From Hyphomicrobiales bacterium (lineage in GTDB: Bacteria > Pseudomonadota > Alphaproteobacteria > Rhizobiales > Rhizobiaceae), in NCBI GenBank assembly GCA_900469475.1, contig UBXG01000022.1:62001-126000 (forward strand): a stretch of 64,000 bases of DNA. The letters are read 5' to 3'. The position numbers and the translations under genes are program-made. The notes beneath the pieces were generated by a model. That model was not told the origin of the DNA. It worked only from the letters and a program-made list of their open reading frames with translations, and searched no databases. Position 1 is the first letter of the stretch. Every line of letters starts with the position of its first letter. Shown in pieces: positions 44,202-52,208 of this stretch.

Positions 44202-44752
44202 GACTCTCTTTCAGCGCCGATGAGGACGAAGCACATGGTCGCGGGCTTATCGCCCTTGTTGCGCCAGGCATGGCGCGTGCCGCATTGGACGACGACGTCG
44301 CCCTGCTTCAGCAGCGTTTCGGCGCCGTCGTCGAGTTCGAGCCAGACCTCGCCATCGAGGACAATGTCGTAATCCACTGTGTTGGTGGTGTGCATACCGG
44401 GGGCGTCGGGCTCGAATGCCTGGATCAGGCCGGGGATATGCACCGCCTGTTCTTCGAAGGCGGCAGCCGGATCGACGGTCGCGAATACCGAGTCCGGCGG
44501 GAAGACGACGATCATCAGCTTCGTCTGGCCCGGTTCGGGGGTGATCAGGATTTGCGGCGGCGCCTGCTCCGCATGACCCTGCGGAAGGCTGGGTTTCGCT
44601 GACGTTGCGTAAAGGACGGAGGTAAGATGGCCCGGCACGGAATCGTACACGTGGGCATTGGGTGCGGGGCCGTCGCTGATGAAGACGGACTTGCCGTTGC
44701 TAATTCCTGTGACGACGCGCCGGGGTATGCGCAGTTGCGTTGCCTTATTCAT
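44198..44752 (-). CDS. Cupin-domain protein
   Basis: The 184-residue protein has one cupin barrel. Motif 1 reads GMHTTNTVDYDIVLDGEVWLEL near residue 118 in two short blocks, and motif 2 reads LKQGDVVVQCGTRHAWRNKG near residue 148. Of the usual metal ligands, only one His in each motif and a Glu are clear, so metal binding may be incomplete. Such proteins often accompany aromatic-acid pathways of unknown step. It overlaps the aldolase-like gene by eight bases and the reductase gene by four, so it is firmly part of the operon. Function is unassigned. Confidence 0.78.
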   Translation of the reverse strand: MNKATQLRIPRRVVTGISNGKSVFISDGPAPNAHVYDSVPGHLTSVLYATSAKPSLPQGHAEQAPPQILITPEPGQTKLMIVVFPPDSVFATVDPAAAFEEQAVHIPGLIQAFEPDAPGMHTTNTVDYDIVLDGEVWLELDDGAETLLKQGDVVVQCGTRHAWRNKGDKPATMCFVLIGAERES

Positions 44753-45413
44753 AGATCAGGCCCTTCGCCTCAAGCTGCGGACGCATGTTGTTAATGTCGA
44801 GGCTCAGCTGGCCCGACTCGTAGAGGCCACGCTTCTCCTCCTCCATCTTCTGACGCTTTCGGGCCTTCTCCAGAACCGACGCCGCCTCGTCGCGCTTGAC
44901 CACACAGACGCCGTCGTCATCGGCGACGATGACATCGCCCGGCTCGATATAGGCTCCGGCGCAGACCACGGGGACCTGGACGTTCGCCAGCGTCTCCTTG
45001 ACGGTGCCCTGCGCCGATATCGCCTTGGACCAGACGGGGAAGTTCATGGACCTGAGGTCGGCGACATCGCGTACGCCGGCATCGATCACCAGACCCAGAA
45101 TTCCGCGAGCCTTGCACGATGTCGCGAGAAGATCGCCGAAATATCCGTCCGTGCATGGCGAGGTCGGTGTGACGACCAGGATGTCGCCGGGCTGCGCGAC
45201 CTCAAGGGCGACATGGATCATCCAGTTGTCACCCGGTGGCACCTCGCATGTGAGCGCCGTCCCGCCGATGCGCGCGCCCTCGATCACGGGGCGCAGATGC
45301 GGGGCCAGCAGTCCCTTGCGGCCCTGCGCTTCATGGACTGTGGCGACACCCAGCTTGCCCAGGGCTTCGCATATCTCGCGATCCGTCCGCGGTGTCTTGG
45401 TCATTACCTTCAT
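44745..45413 (-). CDS. ligK: RraA-like aldolase, probable 4-carboxy-4-hydroxy-2-oxoadipate aldolase
   Basis: The start at ATG 45413 has a GGGAGG site upstream and gives 222 residues. The protein has the RraA/HMG-CHA aldolase fold: VATVHEAQGRKGLL near residue 24, PPGDNWMIHVAL near residue 62, PGDILVV, and GYFGDLLAT...GLVIDAGVRDVADL near residues 92-120, where the Arg-Asp binds the catalytic metal and substrate. LigK-type enzymes split CHA to pyruvate and oxaloacetate, the last step of the 4,5-cleavage pathway. Its neighbour LigJ makes CHA, which supports this assignment over RNase E-regulator RraA. Confidence 0.78.
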   Translation of the reverse strand: MKVMTKTPRTDREICEALGKLGVATVHEAQGRKGLLAPHLRPVIEGARIGGTALTCEVPPGDNWMIHVALEVAQPGDILVVTPTSPCTDGYFGDLLATSCKARGILGLVIDAGVRDVADLRSMNFPVWSKAISAQGTVKETLANVQVPVVCAGAYIEPGDVIVADDDGVCVVKRDEAASVLEKARKRQKMEEEKRGLYESGQLSLDINNMRPQLEAKGLIYE

Positions 45414-45434
45414 TGGAAGCCTCCCGAGATGCAT

Positions 45435-46364
45435 TCAAACGTATTTCAACCAGCCGACCGCGCCCAGGAGGAAGCTGCGCTCGAACACGCCTGCGGCGCT
45501 GGATCTGGCGGCCTCATCAAGCAGGTTGGCGCGGATCATCAAGTCGACCGTGGCATTCATCGCAGCTTGCGGAATGGAAAGATCGCCGGGCCACATGCCC
45601 ATGTCGCGCATGTAGTGAAGGCCGCGCGAGGCGAGTTCGCTGTCGTCTTTCGTGGTAATTCGCTGGAAAATCGGAAGCGTGATGTCGTCGCGGCTCGGGT
45701 CGTTTGTTATCGCATAGGCTTCGAACAGCGCCTTGAGGAAACGGGCGACCACATTGCGGTTGCCGTCCAACCAGCTTTTGCGGCCGATGACTGCGGCGAA
45801 GACGATCTCGGGAATGACATCGTTGATTTCGCCGATCAGATTGTAGCCTTCGCGTTCGGCCAGGAAATTCCATGGCGCGGGCTGCGGGGCGCACTCAATT
45901 TCCCCCGCCTGCAGGGCTTCCCAGCGCTTGGTGTGGATGCCGGCAAGTTCGAATTCGTAGTCGCCGGGATACCGCAGGCCTTCCTTAGACAACAGCATTT
46001 GGGTGTAGATCGCCGTGCCCTCGGTAAGCGACGAGGTACCGACCTTTTTGCCCTTGAGGTCCCTGATCGTCTTGATCGAAGGCTGAGCGACGAGCGACAT
46101 CGGCAGGCGATTGGAATTCGAGGCAATAACCCTGAGCTCGCCGCCTTTGACGAAGTTCGAGACGGCACCTTCAGGTGGCGTTATCGCGAGATCGGCCTCG
46201 CCTTCGAGAACGGCGGTGGTCGCCTTGTCGACGGTGCCCATCTTCTTGTATTCGATCACCAGCCCGTGCTTGGCGAAAATTCGATGCTCTTCGGCCACGA
46301 AGACCGGGAGCCAGTTGAATCCTTGCGCCCCGCCAGCGAGGCTCAGATGTCGGCTGGAAACCAT
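45435..46364 (-). CDS. NMT1/THI5-like substrate-binding-fold protein lacking a signal peptide
   Basis: The 309-residue protein has the type II periplasmic binding fold of the NMT1/SsuA group: FNWLPVFVAEEHRIFAKHGL near residue 16, VLEGEADLAITPPEGAV near residue 52, IRDLKGKKVGTSSLTEG near residue 100. It begins directly with the first strand (MVSSRHLSLAGG) and has no export signal, and no matching permease or ATPase is adjacent. 4,5-Dihydroxyphthalate decarboxylase (Pht5) is a cytoplasmic enzyme with this fold, so an aromatic or hydroxyacid decarboxylase or related enzyme is a reasonable alternative. It sits between ligJ and the aldolase gene in the P450 operon. Confidence 0.7.
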   Translation of the reverse strand: MVSSRHLSLAGGAQGFNWLPVFVAEEHRIFAKHGLVIEYKKMGTVDKATTAVLEGEADLAITPPEGAVSNFVKGGELRVIASNSNRLPMSLVAQPSIKTIRDLKGKKVGTSSLTEGTAIYTQMLLSKEGLRYPGDYEFELAGIHTKRWEALQAGEIECAPQPAPWNFLAEREGYNLIGEINDVIPEIVFAAVIGRKSWLDGNRNVVARFLKALFEAYAITNDPSRDDITLPIFQRITTKDDSELASRGLHYMRDMGMWPGDLSIPQAAMNATVDLMIRANLLDEAARSSAAGVFERSFLLGAVGWLKYV

Positions 46365-46393
46365 GTGATTTCTCCCTATTCAGTTGCGACGCT

Positions 46394-47419
46394 TCAAAGG
46401 CCGCGTTCGCGCAATCTCTTGTCCAAGAGTGGATAGACCCGGCGTGCGTTTCCTTCGAAGACTGCGTGTCTCTGTTCGTCGTCGAGGGCGAGATGGTCGA
46501 TGTATCTCTTGGTGTCGTCGAACGGGTGCCCGGTCTCCGGATCGGTCGCCTTCACAGCGCCGAGCAGCTCGGAGCCGAACAGGATGTTCTTGGTGTCGAC
46601 GACGCGGAAGAGCGTATCGATCCCCGCCTGGTGATAGACGCAGGTGTCGAAGAAGACATTGTTCATAAGGTGCGTGTCGAGGCCGGGCTTTTCGAGCATC
46701 ATCGACAGGCCGCGATAGCGGCCCCAGTGATACGGCGCAGCCCCGCCTCCGTGCGGTATGATGAACTTGAGTTCCGGATGGCGCTCGAACAGGTCTCCCT
46801 GAATCAACTGCATGAATACCGCCGTATCGGCGTTAATGTAGTGTGCGCCCGTCATGTGAAGGCAGCGCTCACAGGAACTCGAAACGTGGATCATCGCGGG
46901 GACCCTGAGAGCGACCATGGCCTCCCACATGGGATCCCACCATGGATCGTAGATCGGTGGCGCACTCCAACGCCCGCCTGATGGGTCGGGGTTGAGATTG
47001 CATCCGACGAAACCGTTTTCGACGCAGCGCTCCAACTCCTCGATGACATCAGACAGGTCGCCGTCGACTGTCTGAGGAAGCTGGCAGACCGCCGCGAAAT
47101 TATCCGGGAACATGTCGACGATCCGGCCAATATTGTCGTTCGATAGGCGCGACCACTCCTTGGCGACCGACAGCCCCGGTACATGGTGTCCCATACCGGA
47201 GGCACGGGGGCTGAGCAGCGTCACATGCGAGCCGCGCTCGCGCTGAATTTTAAGTTGGTTCGCCTCAATGATGTCGTACAACTGCTTATCGGGGATTCCC
47301 GGATAGACAGGGAGCACGGAAGACTTTCCTTCCGCATAGGCGACTTGCGCCGCGCGGAAGGCGTGGTGCTCCGGCGGTTCGGTCGTAAAGTGGCCGTGGC
47401 AGTCGATGATCAGCGACAT
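46394..47419 (-). CDS. ligJ: 4-oxalomesaconate hydratase (amidohydrolase family)
   Basis: The 341-residue protein matches LigJ closely by eye: metal-binding IIDCHGHFTT at the start, ERGSHVTLLSPRASGMGHH near residue 60, GCNLNPDPSGGRW near residue 135, PAMIHVSSSCERCLH near residue 175, FIIPHGGGAAPYHWGR near residue 223, and FGSELLGAV near residue 290 with the catalytic Glu. It hydrates 4-oxalomesaconate to CHA in the protocatechuate/gallate 4,5-cleavage pathway. The ATG overlaps the P450 stop (TGATG). The next step, CHA aldolase, is two genes downstream, but ring cleavage itself is not encoded here. Confidence 0.9.
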   Translation of the reverse strand: MSLIIDCHGHFTTEPPEHHAFRAAQVAYAEGKSSVLPVYPGIPDKQLYDIIEANQLKIQRERGSHVTLLSPRASGMGHHVPGLSVAKEWSRLSNDNIGRIVDMFPDNFAAVCQLPQTVDGDLSDVIEELERCVENGFVGCNLNPDPSGGRWSAPPIYDPWWDPMWEAMVALRVPAMIHVSSSCERCLHMTGAHYINADTAVFMQLIQGDLFERHPELKFIIPHGGGAAPYHWGRYRGLSMMLEKPGLDTHLMNNVFFDTCVYHQAGIDTLFRVVDTKNILFGSELLGAVKATDPETGHPFDDTKRYIDHLALDDEQRHAVFEGNARRVYPLLDKRLRERGL

Positions 47420-48609
47420 CACGCATTCCACTTCGCGGGGAGGTCGGATATGCCACGGAACCGCCAGCCCTTGCCCTTGACCTCCCGCGACGGATCGAGG
47501 CGAAGATCGGGCAACTGCCGGAACACTTCGGCAAGCGCAATCTCGCCCATCGCACGGGACAGGAAGTGGCCGGAACAGAAGTGCGGACGGAACCCGAATG
47601 ACAGGTGCTGCTTCTTCTTGCGGAACATGTCGAAGCGGTCGGCGTTTTCGAAACGGATCTCGTCGCGGTTGGCCGACCCCATGACGATGGCGACGGATGA
47701 CCCCTCAGGGATGACCGTGCCGGCAATCCCGAAATCTTGCTTGGCAATGCGCGGTGTTACGCCGATCGGGGCGATCCAGCGCAGACCCTCGTCGAAGGCG
47801 CGCATCGCGTTTTCCTGCGGCTGCTCCGCCATGAGTTTCGCCTGGTCGGGATTTGAAAGAAGACCCGTGCAGGCGTTCGCCGCTGCATGGCCTGGCTCCT
47901 GGAGGCCACCGAGGATGATGACGCGCATGGTCGGAGAAATCTCCTCCCAGCTTCGAACCTCGCCCTTTGGCATTCCGCCGTACATGACATGGCTGAGCAG
48001 CGAGTGGTTGGGCTTCGACAGGCACGCCTGGTAAAGATCGCCCATCTGCTTGTCGATGTCGGCAAGCGCATCGTCCAGTCGCTTCCATACGGCCGGATCA
48101 TTGCTGACGTTCTGCAGACCCAGCGCCATCGCGTGGAACCACTCGACGAGAGCTTCGTTTGGCGTCTCCGTCAGGCCGATGACATCGCCAATGCACCGCA
48201 CCGAGATTGGCTCGAAGAGTTCCGTCGTCAGGTTTGCTTCACCATTCTTCTTGATGGCGTCGATGTAACGCTGCACGACCGGGCGCGTCACGCCTTCGAC
48301 GAACGAACGCACGCGTTCCTGCGTGAGATTCTCGTCGATACCCTGGCGGAGGCACTGATGATCTTCCCCAGACATGGTCAGGACGTTCGGCATGCCCATG
48401 ACGCGGGCCTCGGGGCGGTCTGCCGAACCCGACGGTCCGAACGCTTTGTCGTTGCCGCCGATCGTGCGGCAGTCGTCGAACCGCGTAATGAAATATTCTT
48501 TCGTCCCTTCGAAGAAGGCCACAGGCTCCTCCGCGCGTAGCCTCGCGTAGACGGGATAGGGGTCCCTATAGAGATTTTCGCCCGTCAGCTCGGTGTTCGT
48601 TCCCGTCAT
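47419..48609 (-). CDS. Cytochrome P450, GcoA/CYP255-like aromatic O-demethylase
   Basis: The 396-residue P450 starts after a GGGAGGA site. Its I-helix reads IILGGLQEPGHAAANA near residue 228, where the usual Thr after the acid is Pro; guaiacol O-demethylase GcoA has the same LLGAMQEPGH pattern. Other shared blocks are RLRAEEPVAF, EGLRWIAPI-like sequence, and VMGSANRDEIRFE. The haem loop is FGFRPHFCSG with ligand Cys near residue 345, and the usual second Gly replaced by Arg. It probably removes a methoxy methyl as formaldehyde from a guaiacol-like substrate. It heads the operon with its ferredoxin and reductase under a twin TetR operator. Confidence 0.88.
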   Translation of the reverse strand: MTGTNTELTGENLYRDPYPVYARLRAEEPVAFFEGTKEYFITRFDDCRTIGGNDKAFGPSGSADRPEARVMGMPNVLTMSGEDHQCLRQGIDENLTQERVRSFVEGVTRPVVQRYIDAIKKNGEANLTTELFEPISVRCIGDVIGLTETPNEALVEWFHAMALGLQNVSNDPAVWKRLDDALADIDKQMGDLYQACLSKPNHSLLSHVMYGGMPKGEVRSWEEISPTMRVIILGGLQEPGHAAANACTGLLSNPDQAKLMAEQPQENAMRAFDEGLRWIAPIGVTPRIAKQDFGIAGTVIPEGSSVAIVMGSANRDEIRFENADRFDMFRKKKQHLSFGFRPHFCSGHFLSRAMGEIALAEVFRQLPDLRLDPSREVKGKGWRFRGISDLPAKWNA

Positions 48610-48732
48610 CGATTTCCTCCCTCACCCTGCATCGCAGGGTTTTCGCCAATCCCGCCGTCATGTTCTCCAACCCGACGGCATGCATTCTCAGGACGTTCCT
48701 CTAGAGCAATCGCCATGCGATTGATGCTTGAC

Positions 48733-48764
48733 ATACCGAAACGTCTTCGGATACTGATAGGTAT
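48733..48764 (+). promoter_or_regulatory. Twin TetR-type operator between the P450 operon and the ABC importer operon
   Basis: The repeats ATAC-N6-GTCT (48733-48746) and the perfect ATAC-N6-GTAT (48751-48764) start 18 bp apart. On the plus strand TTGACA overlaps the first and GATACT the second, with 16 bases between, forming a promoter for the importer genes. The P450 gene diverges from the same region. Confidence 0.78.
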
Positions 48765-48836
48765 CCAAAGCGGGATTGGCTGTCAACAAGAGAAATGGAC
48801 AGGCCGTGGAGAGACCGCCTCGGGAGGAGGAAATCA

Positions 48837-49628
48837 TTGAACGACAGCAGCATCGCCGAGATGCGTCTTGTGCTTGAGGCGCGTGATGTCTCCGTGCAAT
48901 TTGGCGGCGTCAAAGCCCTGACCAATGTGTCGGTTTCCGTGAGGGCCGGAGAAATCTGCGGCTTGATCGGACCAAACGGAGCAGGCAAATCGACCTTTCT
49001 CAATGCGGCGACCCGGCTGGTGAATTACACAAGCGGATCGATCATGCTTGGCGGTCAGCCGCTCGAAGGCGTCGGTTCGCGCGAAATGATCGGAATGGGC
49101 ATCGCGAGGACCTTCCAGAACCTTGGCATCTATGCGTCCATGACTGTTCTGGAGAACGTCATGCTCGGTGCGCATCATCGGTTTGGCGGCAAGTTCGCCC
49201 AAGCGATTTTCGCTCCATCCCGGGCAAGGGCTGTGGAACGGTCCGCGCGCGAAAAGGCAATGGCAGTGCTTGAAGAGGTCGGCATGGCCGAGCTCGCCCC
49301 GCGCACCGCCGGATCGCTTCCCTATCCCCTGCAGAAGCGTATGGAGATTGCTCGCGCGCTTGCCGCCGAGCCAAAAATTCTTCTGCTCGACGAACCTGCC
49401 GGCGGGCTGACGCACGGCGAAGTCCACGAATTCGGGGCGCTCGTCGATGGCATCAGACGCAATCGGGACCTCTCCATTCTTCTCATCGAGCATCACATGG
49501 GGTTGGTCATGAGCCTTTGTGACCGGATCGTTGTGCTACACCTGGGCCGTAACCTGGCCGAAGGCACCCCTTCCGAAATCAAATCCAACGACGCGGTGAT
49601 TGCCGCCTATCTCGGGAAGGCAGCATGA
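48837..49628 (+). CDS. livG: Branched-chain amino acid-type ABC transporter ATP-binding protein (LivG)
   Basis: A TTG start at 48837 is chosen because a strong GGAGGAGG site lies seven bases upstream; the longer ATG frame at 48795 has none. The 263-residue ATPase has Walker A GPNGAGKS near residue 52, a Q-loop FQNLGIYA near residue 98, and Walker B ILLLDEPAGGL near residue 193. The signature reads LPYPLQKRMEIARAL, lacking the usual SGGQ, which is common in LivG. It energises uptake of a small acid, here probably a methoxylated aromatic. It overlaps livF by four bases. Confidence 0.9.
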   Translation: MNDSSIAEMRLVLEARDVSVQFGGVKALTNVSVSVRAGEICGLIGPNGAGKSTFLNAATRLVNYTSGSIMLGGQPLEGVGSREMIGMGIARTFQNLGIYASMTVLENVMLGAHHRFGGKFAQAIFAPSRARAVERSAREKAMAVLEEVGMAELAPRTAGSLPYPLQKRMEIARALAAEPKILLLDEPAGGLTHGEVHEFGALVDGIRRNRDLSILLIEHHMGLVMSLCDRIVVLHLGRNLAEGTPSEIKSNDAVIAAYLGKAA

Positions 49629-50335
49629 CGCTGGATCTCAGAAACCTCTCCGTATTCTATGGCAAGACGCAGGCGCTGTTCGACTGTTCGTTCTCAGTGG
49701 GCGAAGGCGAGTTTGTCGCCCTGCTCGGCTCCAACGGGGCCGGGAAGACAACGCTCCTGCGCGCCGTGTCGGGACTGCTCCCATTCAAGGGCTCGGTTGC
49801 CTTTGCTGGAAAAGCGCTCGACAAGATCGTGGCGCAGAAGCGCCTCGCGCTCGGCATCGCGCACATACCCCAAGGACGAGGGACTTTCTCCGAGTTTACG
49901 GTCGATGAAAACCTGTCGCTCGGAGCGACGATCGTGTCCAACCGATCCCAAGTGAGGGAGGACAAGGAACGCTGGTACGAGACATTCCCGCGTCTGCGCG
50001 AACGGCGCAACCAGCTTGCGGGAAACCTTAGTGGCGGAGAACAGCAGATGCTGGCTGTGGCACGCGCGCTCATGTCCCGACCGAAGCTTCTGATGTGCGA
50101 CGAGCCATCGCTCGGGCTCGCCCCTTCGATCACCCAGGAAATCCTGGCGATTTTCAAGACGCTCAACAAGGATCACGGCATGACGCTGCTCGTGGTCGAG
50201 CAGAATGTCGACATCACCCTTCAATATGCCGACCGGGCCTTCGTCATCGAGGCCGGCCAGATCGTCGCGAGCGGTGCGGCAAAGGAGCTGATCGGCAACG
50301 AAGACATCAAGAAATCTTACCTGGGAGTTGCCTGA
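49625..50335 (+). CDS. livF: Branched-chain amino acid-type ABC transporter ATP-binding protein (LivF)
   Basis: The 236-residue ATPase has Walker A GSNGAGKT near residue 38, a LivF-typical IPQGRGTFSEFTVDENL segment near residue 84, signature LSGGEQQMLAVARAL near residue 136, and Walker B LLMCDEPSLGLAP near residue 157. The ATG overlaps the livG stop (ATGA), so the two ATPases are made together as the usual heterodimer. Its stop in turn overlaps livH (TGATG). Confidence 0.92.
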   Translation: MTLDLRNLSVFYGKTQALFDCSFSVGEGEFVALLGSNGAGKTTLLRAVSGLLPFKGSVAFAGKALDKIVAQKRLALGIAHIPQGRGTFSEFTVDENLSLGATIVSNRSQVREDKERWYETFPRLRERRNQLAGNLSGGEQQMLAVARALMSRPKLLMCDEPSLGLAPSITQEILAIFKTLNKDHGMTLLVVEQNVDITLQYADRAFVIEAGQIVASGAAKELIGNEDIKKSYLGVA

Positions 50336-51216
50336 TGAGCCTCTTCTTCCAGCTCGTCGTCAGCGGCCTGACCACGGGCGCAATTTACGCGGCGCTGGCC
50401 CTGGCGCTCGTCCTCATCTTCAGGGCAACCAACGTCGTCAACTTCGGCCAGGGCGAGATGGCGACCTTTTCCGCCTATGTCGCCTGGCAGTTGATGCACT
50501 GGGGTGCGCCGCTCTGGCTCGCCGTCCTCGCGAGCCTCATTGTGGCGTTTGCTACTGGGATTGTAACTTTCCGCTTGATTATCCGGCCGATGATGAGCGC
50601 TCCGGTGGAGGCAATCGTCGTTATCACCCTTGGTATCCTCGTTCTCTTCCAAGCCGCGTGCATGTGGATGTGGGGCGCCGAACAGCTCTCGTTCCCAAGC
50701 CTTTTCCCTGACGGCGGCTTCAATATCGGTGGGGTTCGCGTGCTCTCTTCCGCCATCGGCACGCTGACGATCCTTCTTGTTATTGCTTTGGCAATGGGCA
50801 TCATCTTCCGGTTCACCAGGCTTGGCCTGTCGATGCGCGCGGCCGCTTTCGACCATGCTCGAAGCGTGCTTGTCGGCGTCAACGTCGAACGCATGCTGAT
50901 GTTGGGATGGGGCTTTGCCGCTGTCATCGGGGCGCTTGCCGCCATCCTGATTGCCCCCCGCCTGTTTCTCAGCCCGACAATGATGACGCCAATCCTATTT
51001 TACGGGCTCGCTGCAGCGACGCTCGGCGGCTGGGACAGTCCGCTTGGCGCGATCGTCGGCGGCCTCGCCGTCGGCGTCGCCGAGAGCTTGGGTGCCAGCT
51101 ACCTCTCATTTATCGGCGCCGACATGCGCATCGCAGTGCCGATCGCCCTCACCCTGGTCATCCTGCTTGTGAAGCCCGTTGGCCTGTTCGGTTCCTATAA
51201 GGTGACAAAGCTATGA
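50335..51216 (+). CDS. livH: Branched-chain amino acid-type ABC transporter permease (LivH)
   Basis: The start is the ATG overlapping the livF stop, giving 293 residues. LivH features are an N-terminal LVVSGLTTGAIYAALALALVL span, NVVNFGQGEMATFSAYVAW near residue 33, and LGLSMRAAAFDHARSVLVGVN near residue 165, the ATPase-coupling loop. About eight spans are predicted. Residues AGVN/VGVN in the EAA-like loop contact LivF/LivG. It forms the membrane channel with LivM, encoded next with a four-base overlap. Confidence 0.92.
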   Translation: MSLFFQLVVSGLTTGAIYAALALALVLIFRATNVVNFGQGEMATFSAYVAWQLMHWGAPLWLAVLASLIVAFATGIVTFRLIIRPMMSAPVEAIVVITLGILVLFQAACMWMWGAEQLSFPSLFPDGGFNIGGVRVLSSAIGTLTILLVIALAMGIIFRFTRLGLSMRAAAFDHARSVLVGVNVERMLMLGWGFAAVIGALAAILIAPRLFLSPTMMTPILFYGLAAATLGGWDSPLGAIVGGLAVGVAESLGASYLSFIGADMRIAVPIALTLVILLVKPVGLFGSYKVTKL

Positions 51217-52208
51217 ATGATGGAGTCCGCGCGGCCACTCTCAAGTTCGGTCTCTTTGCGATCGTCGCGATCCTGATCCCAGTCTTTGCGCCGGGATATG
51301 CGTTGCAACAGGTGGCGATTGCCATCGCCTACGCCATCGCCATTCTCGGTTTGAACCTGCTGATGGGGTTCGCCGGGCAGATTTGCCTTGCACAGGGAAC
51401 GCTGTTCGGTGTCGGCGCTTACGTTACCGCGATCCTCAACGCCACCTACGGCGTCTCGCCGCTCGTGACGCTGCCTGCCTCAGCCGCGGTGGCAGCCGCG
51501 ATTGGGCTGGTCATCGGCCTTCCGGCACTCAGGCTTCAGGGCTTGCAACTGGCCATCGTTACATTCGGCATTGCGGCCGCGTTCCCGCAACTGCTGCTCA
51601 AGATGAAAAGCCTGACCGGCGGCGTATCGGGGCTTTCGATCGATGCCCCCGAAGCTCCGAGTTTCTTCTCGGATCGCCCCGAACTGTGGCTCTATATCAT
51701 ATCGCTTACGTGCGCGGGTGTCGGTGCCCTGCTCGTCTCGCTGATGCTCTTCGGCGACAACGGGCGCGCCCTTAGAGCACAGCGGGATAATCCACAGATT
51801 GCTCAGGCGCTCGGCGTCAACCTGACACGCACCCGCCTTTGGGCGTTTGCCGCAAGTTCGGCGCTCGCCGGACTCGGCGGTGGAGTGTTCGGCATCATCA
51901 GCGGTTTCATCAGCCCGGAGTCGTTCCTGGCAATCCTGTCCATCAACATCGTGATCGGCAGCATTGTCGGCGGCGTCACCAGTATCGTCGGAGCGTTTCT
52001 CGGCGGTCTCTTCATGGTCTTCGTCCCGACCTGGACATCTGACATCAACCTGAGCCTCGGCAATCTGATCTACGGCCTCGCGCTGATCCTGATCATGACG
52101 GTCGCGCGCAACGGGGTCACTGGCTTCATCGAAAAATGGCTCTCGATGACTTTTCGGAGGATGGCGAGTAGCCGACGCCAAATTGAAACAAGGGAGGAAC
52201 TGATATGA
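51213..52208 (+). CDS. livM: Branched-chain amino acid-type ABC transporter permease (LivM)
   Basis: The 331-residue permease has about nine hydrophobic spans and the LivM marks: AILGLNLLMGFAGQICLAQGTLFGVGAY split near residue 45, LPALRLQGLQLAIVTFGIA near residue 103, and RALRAQRDNPQIAQALGVNLTR near residue 185 as the coupling loop. The C-terminal tail is basic. It overlaps both livH and the binding-protein gene by four bases, so the five importer genes form one tightly coupled operon. Confidence 0.92.
   Translation: MNDGVRAATLKFGLFAIVAILIPVFAPGYALQQVAIAIAYAIAILGLNLLMGFAGQICLAQGTLFGVGAYVTAILNATYGVSPLVTLPASAAVAAAIGLVIGLPALRLQGLQLAIVTFGIAAAFPQLLLKMKSLTGGVSGLSIDAPEAPSFFSDRPELWLYIISLTCAGVGALLVSLMLFGDNGRALRAQRDNPQIAQALGVNLTRTRLWAFAASSALAGLGGGVFGIISGFISPESFLAILSINIVIGSIVGGVTSIVGAFLGGLFMVFVPTWTSDINLSLGNLIYGLALILIMTVARNGVTGFIEKWLSMTFRRMASSRRQIETREELI

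Noticed and set aside
44658..46436. A 592-codon plus-strand frame
   Set aside because: It runs antisense to the cupin, aldolase and NMT1-like genes, all of which have motifs and ribosome sites. It has no recognisable fold.
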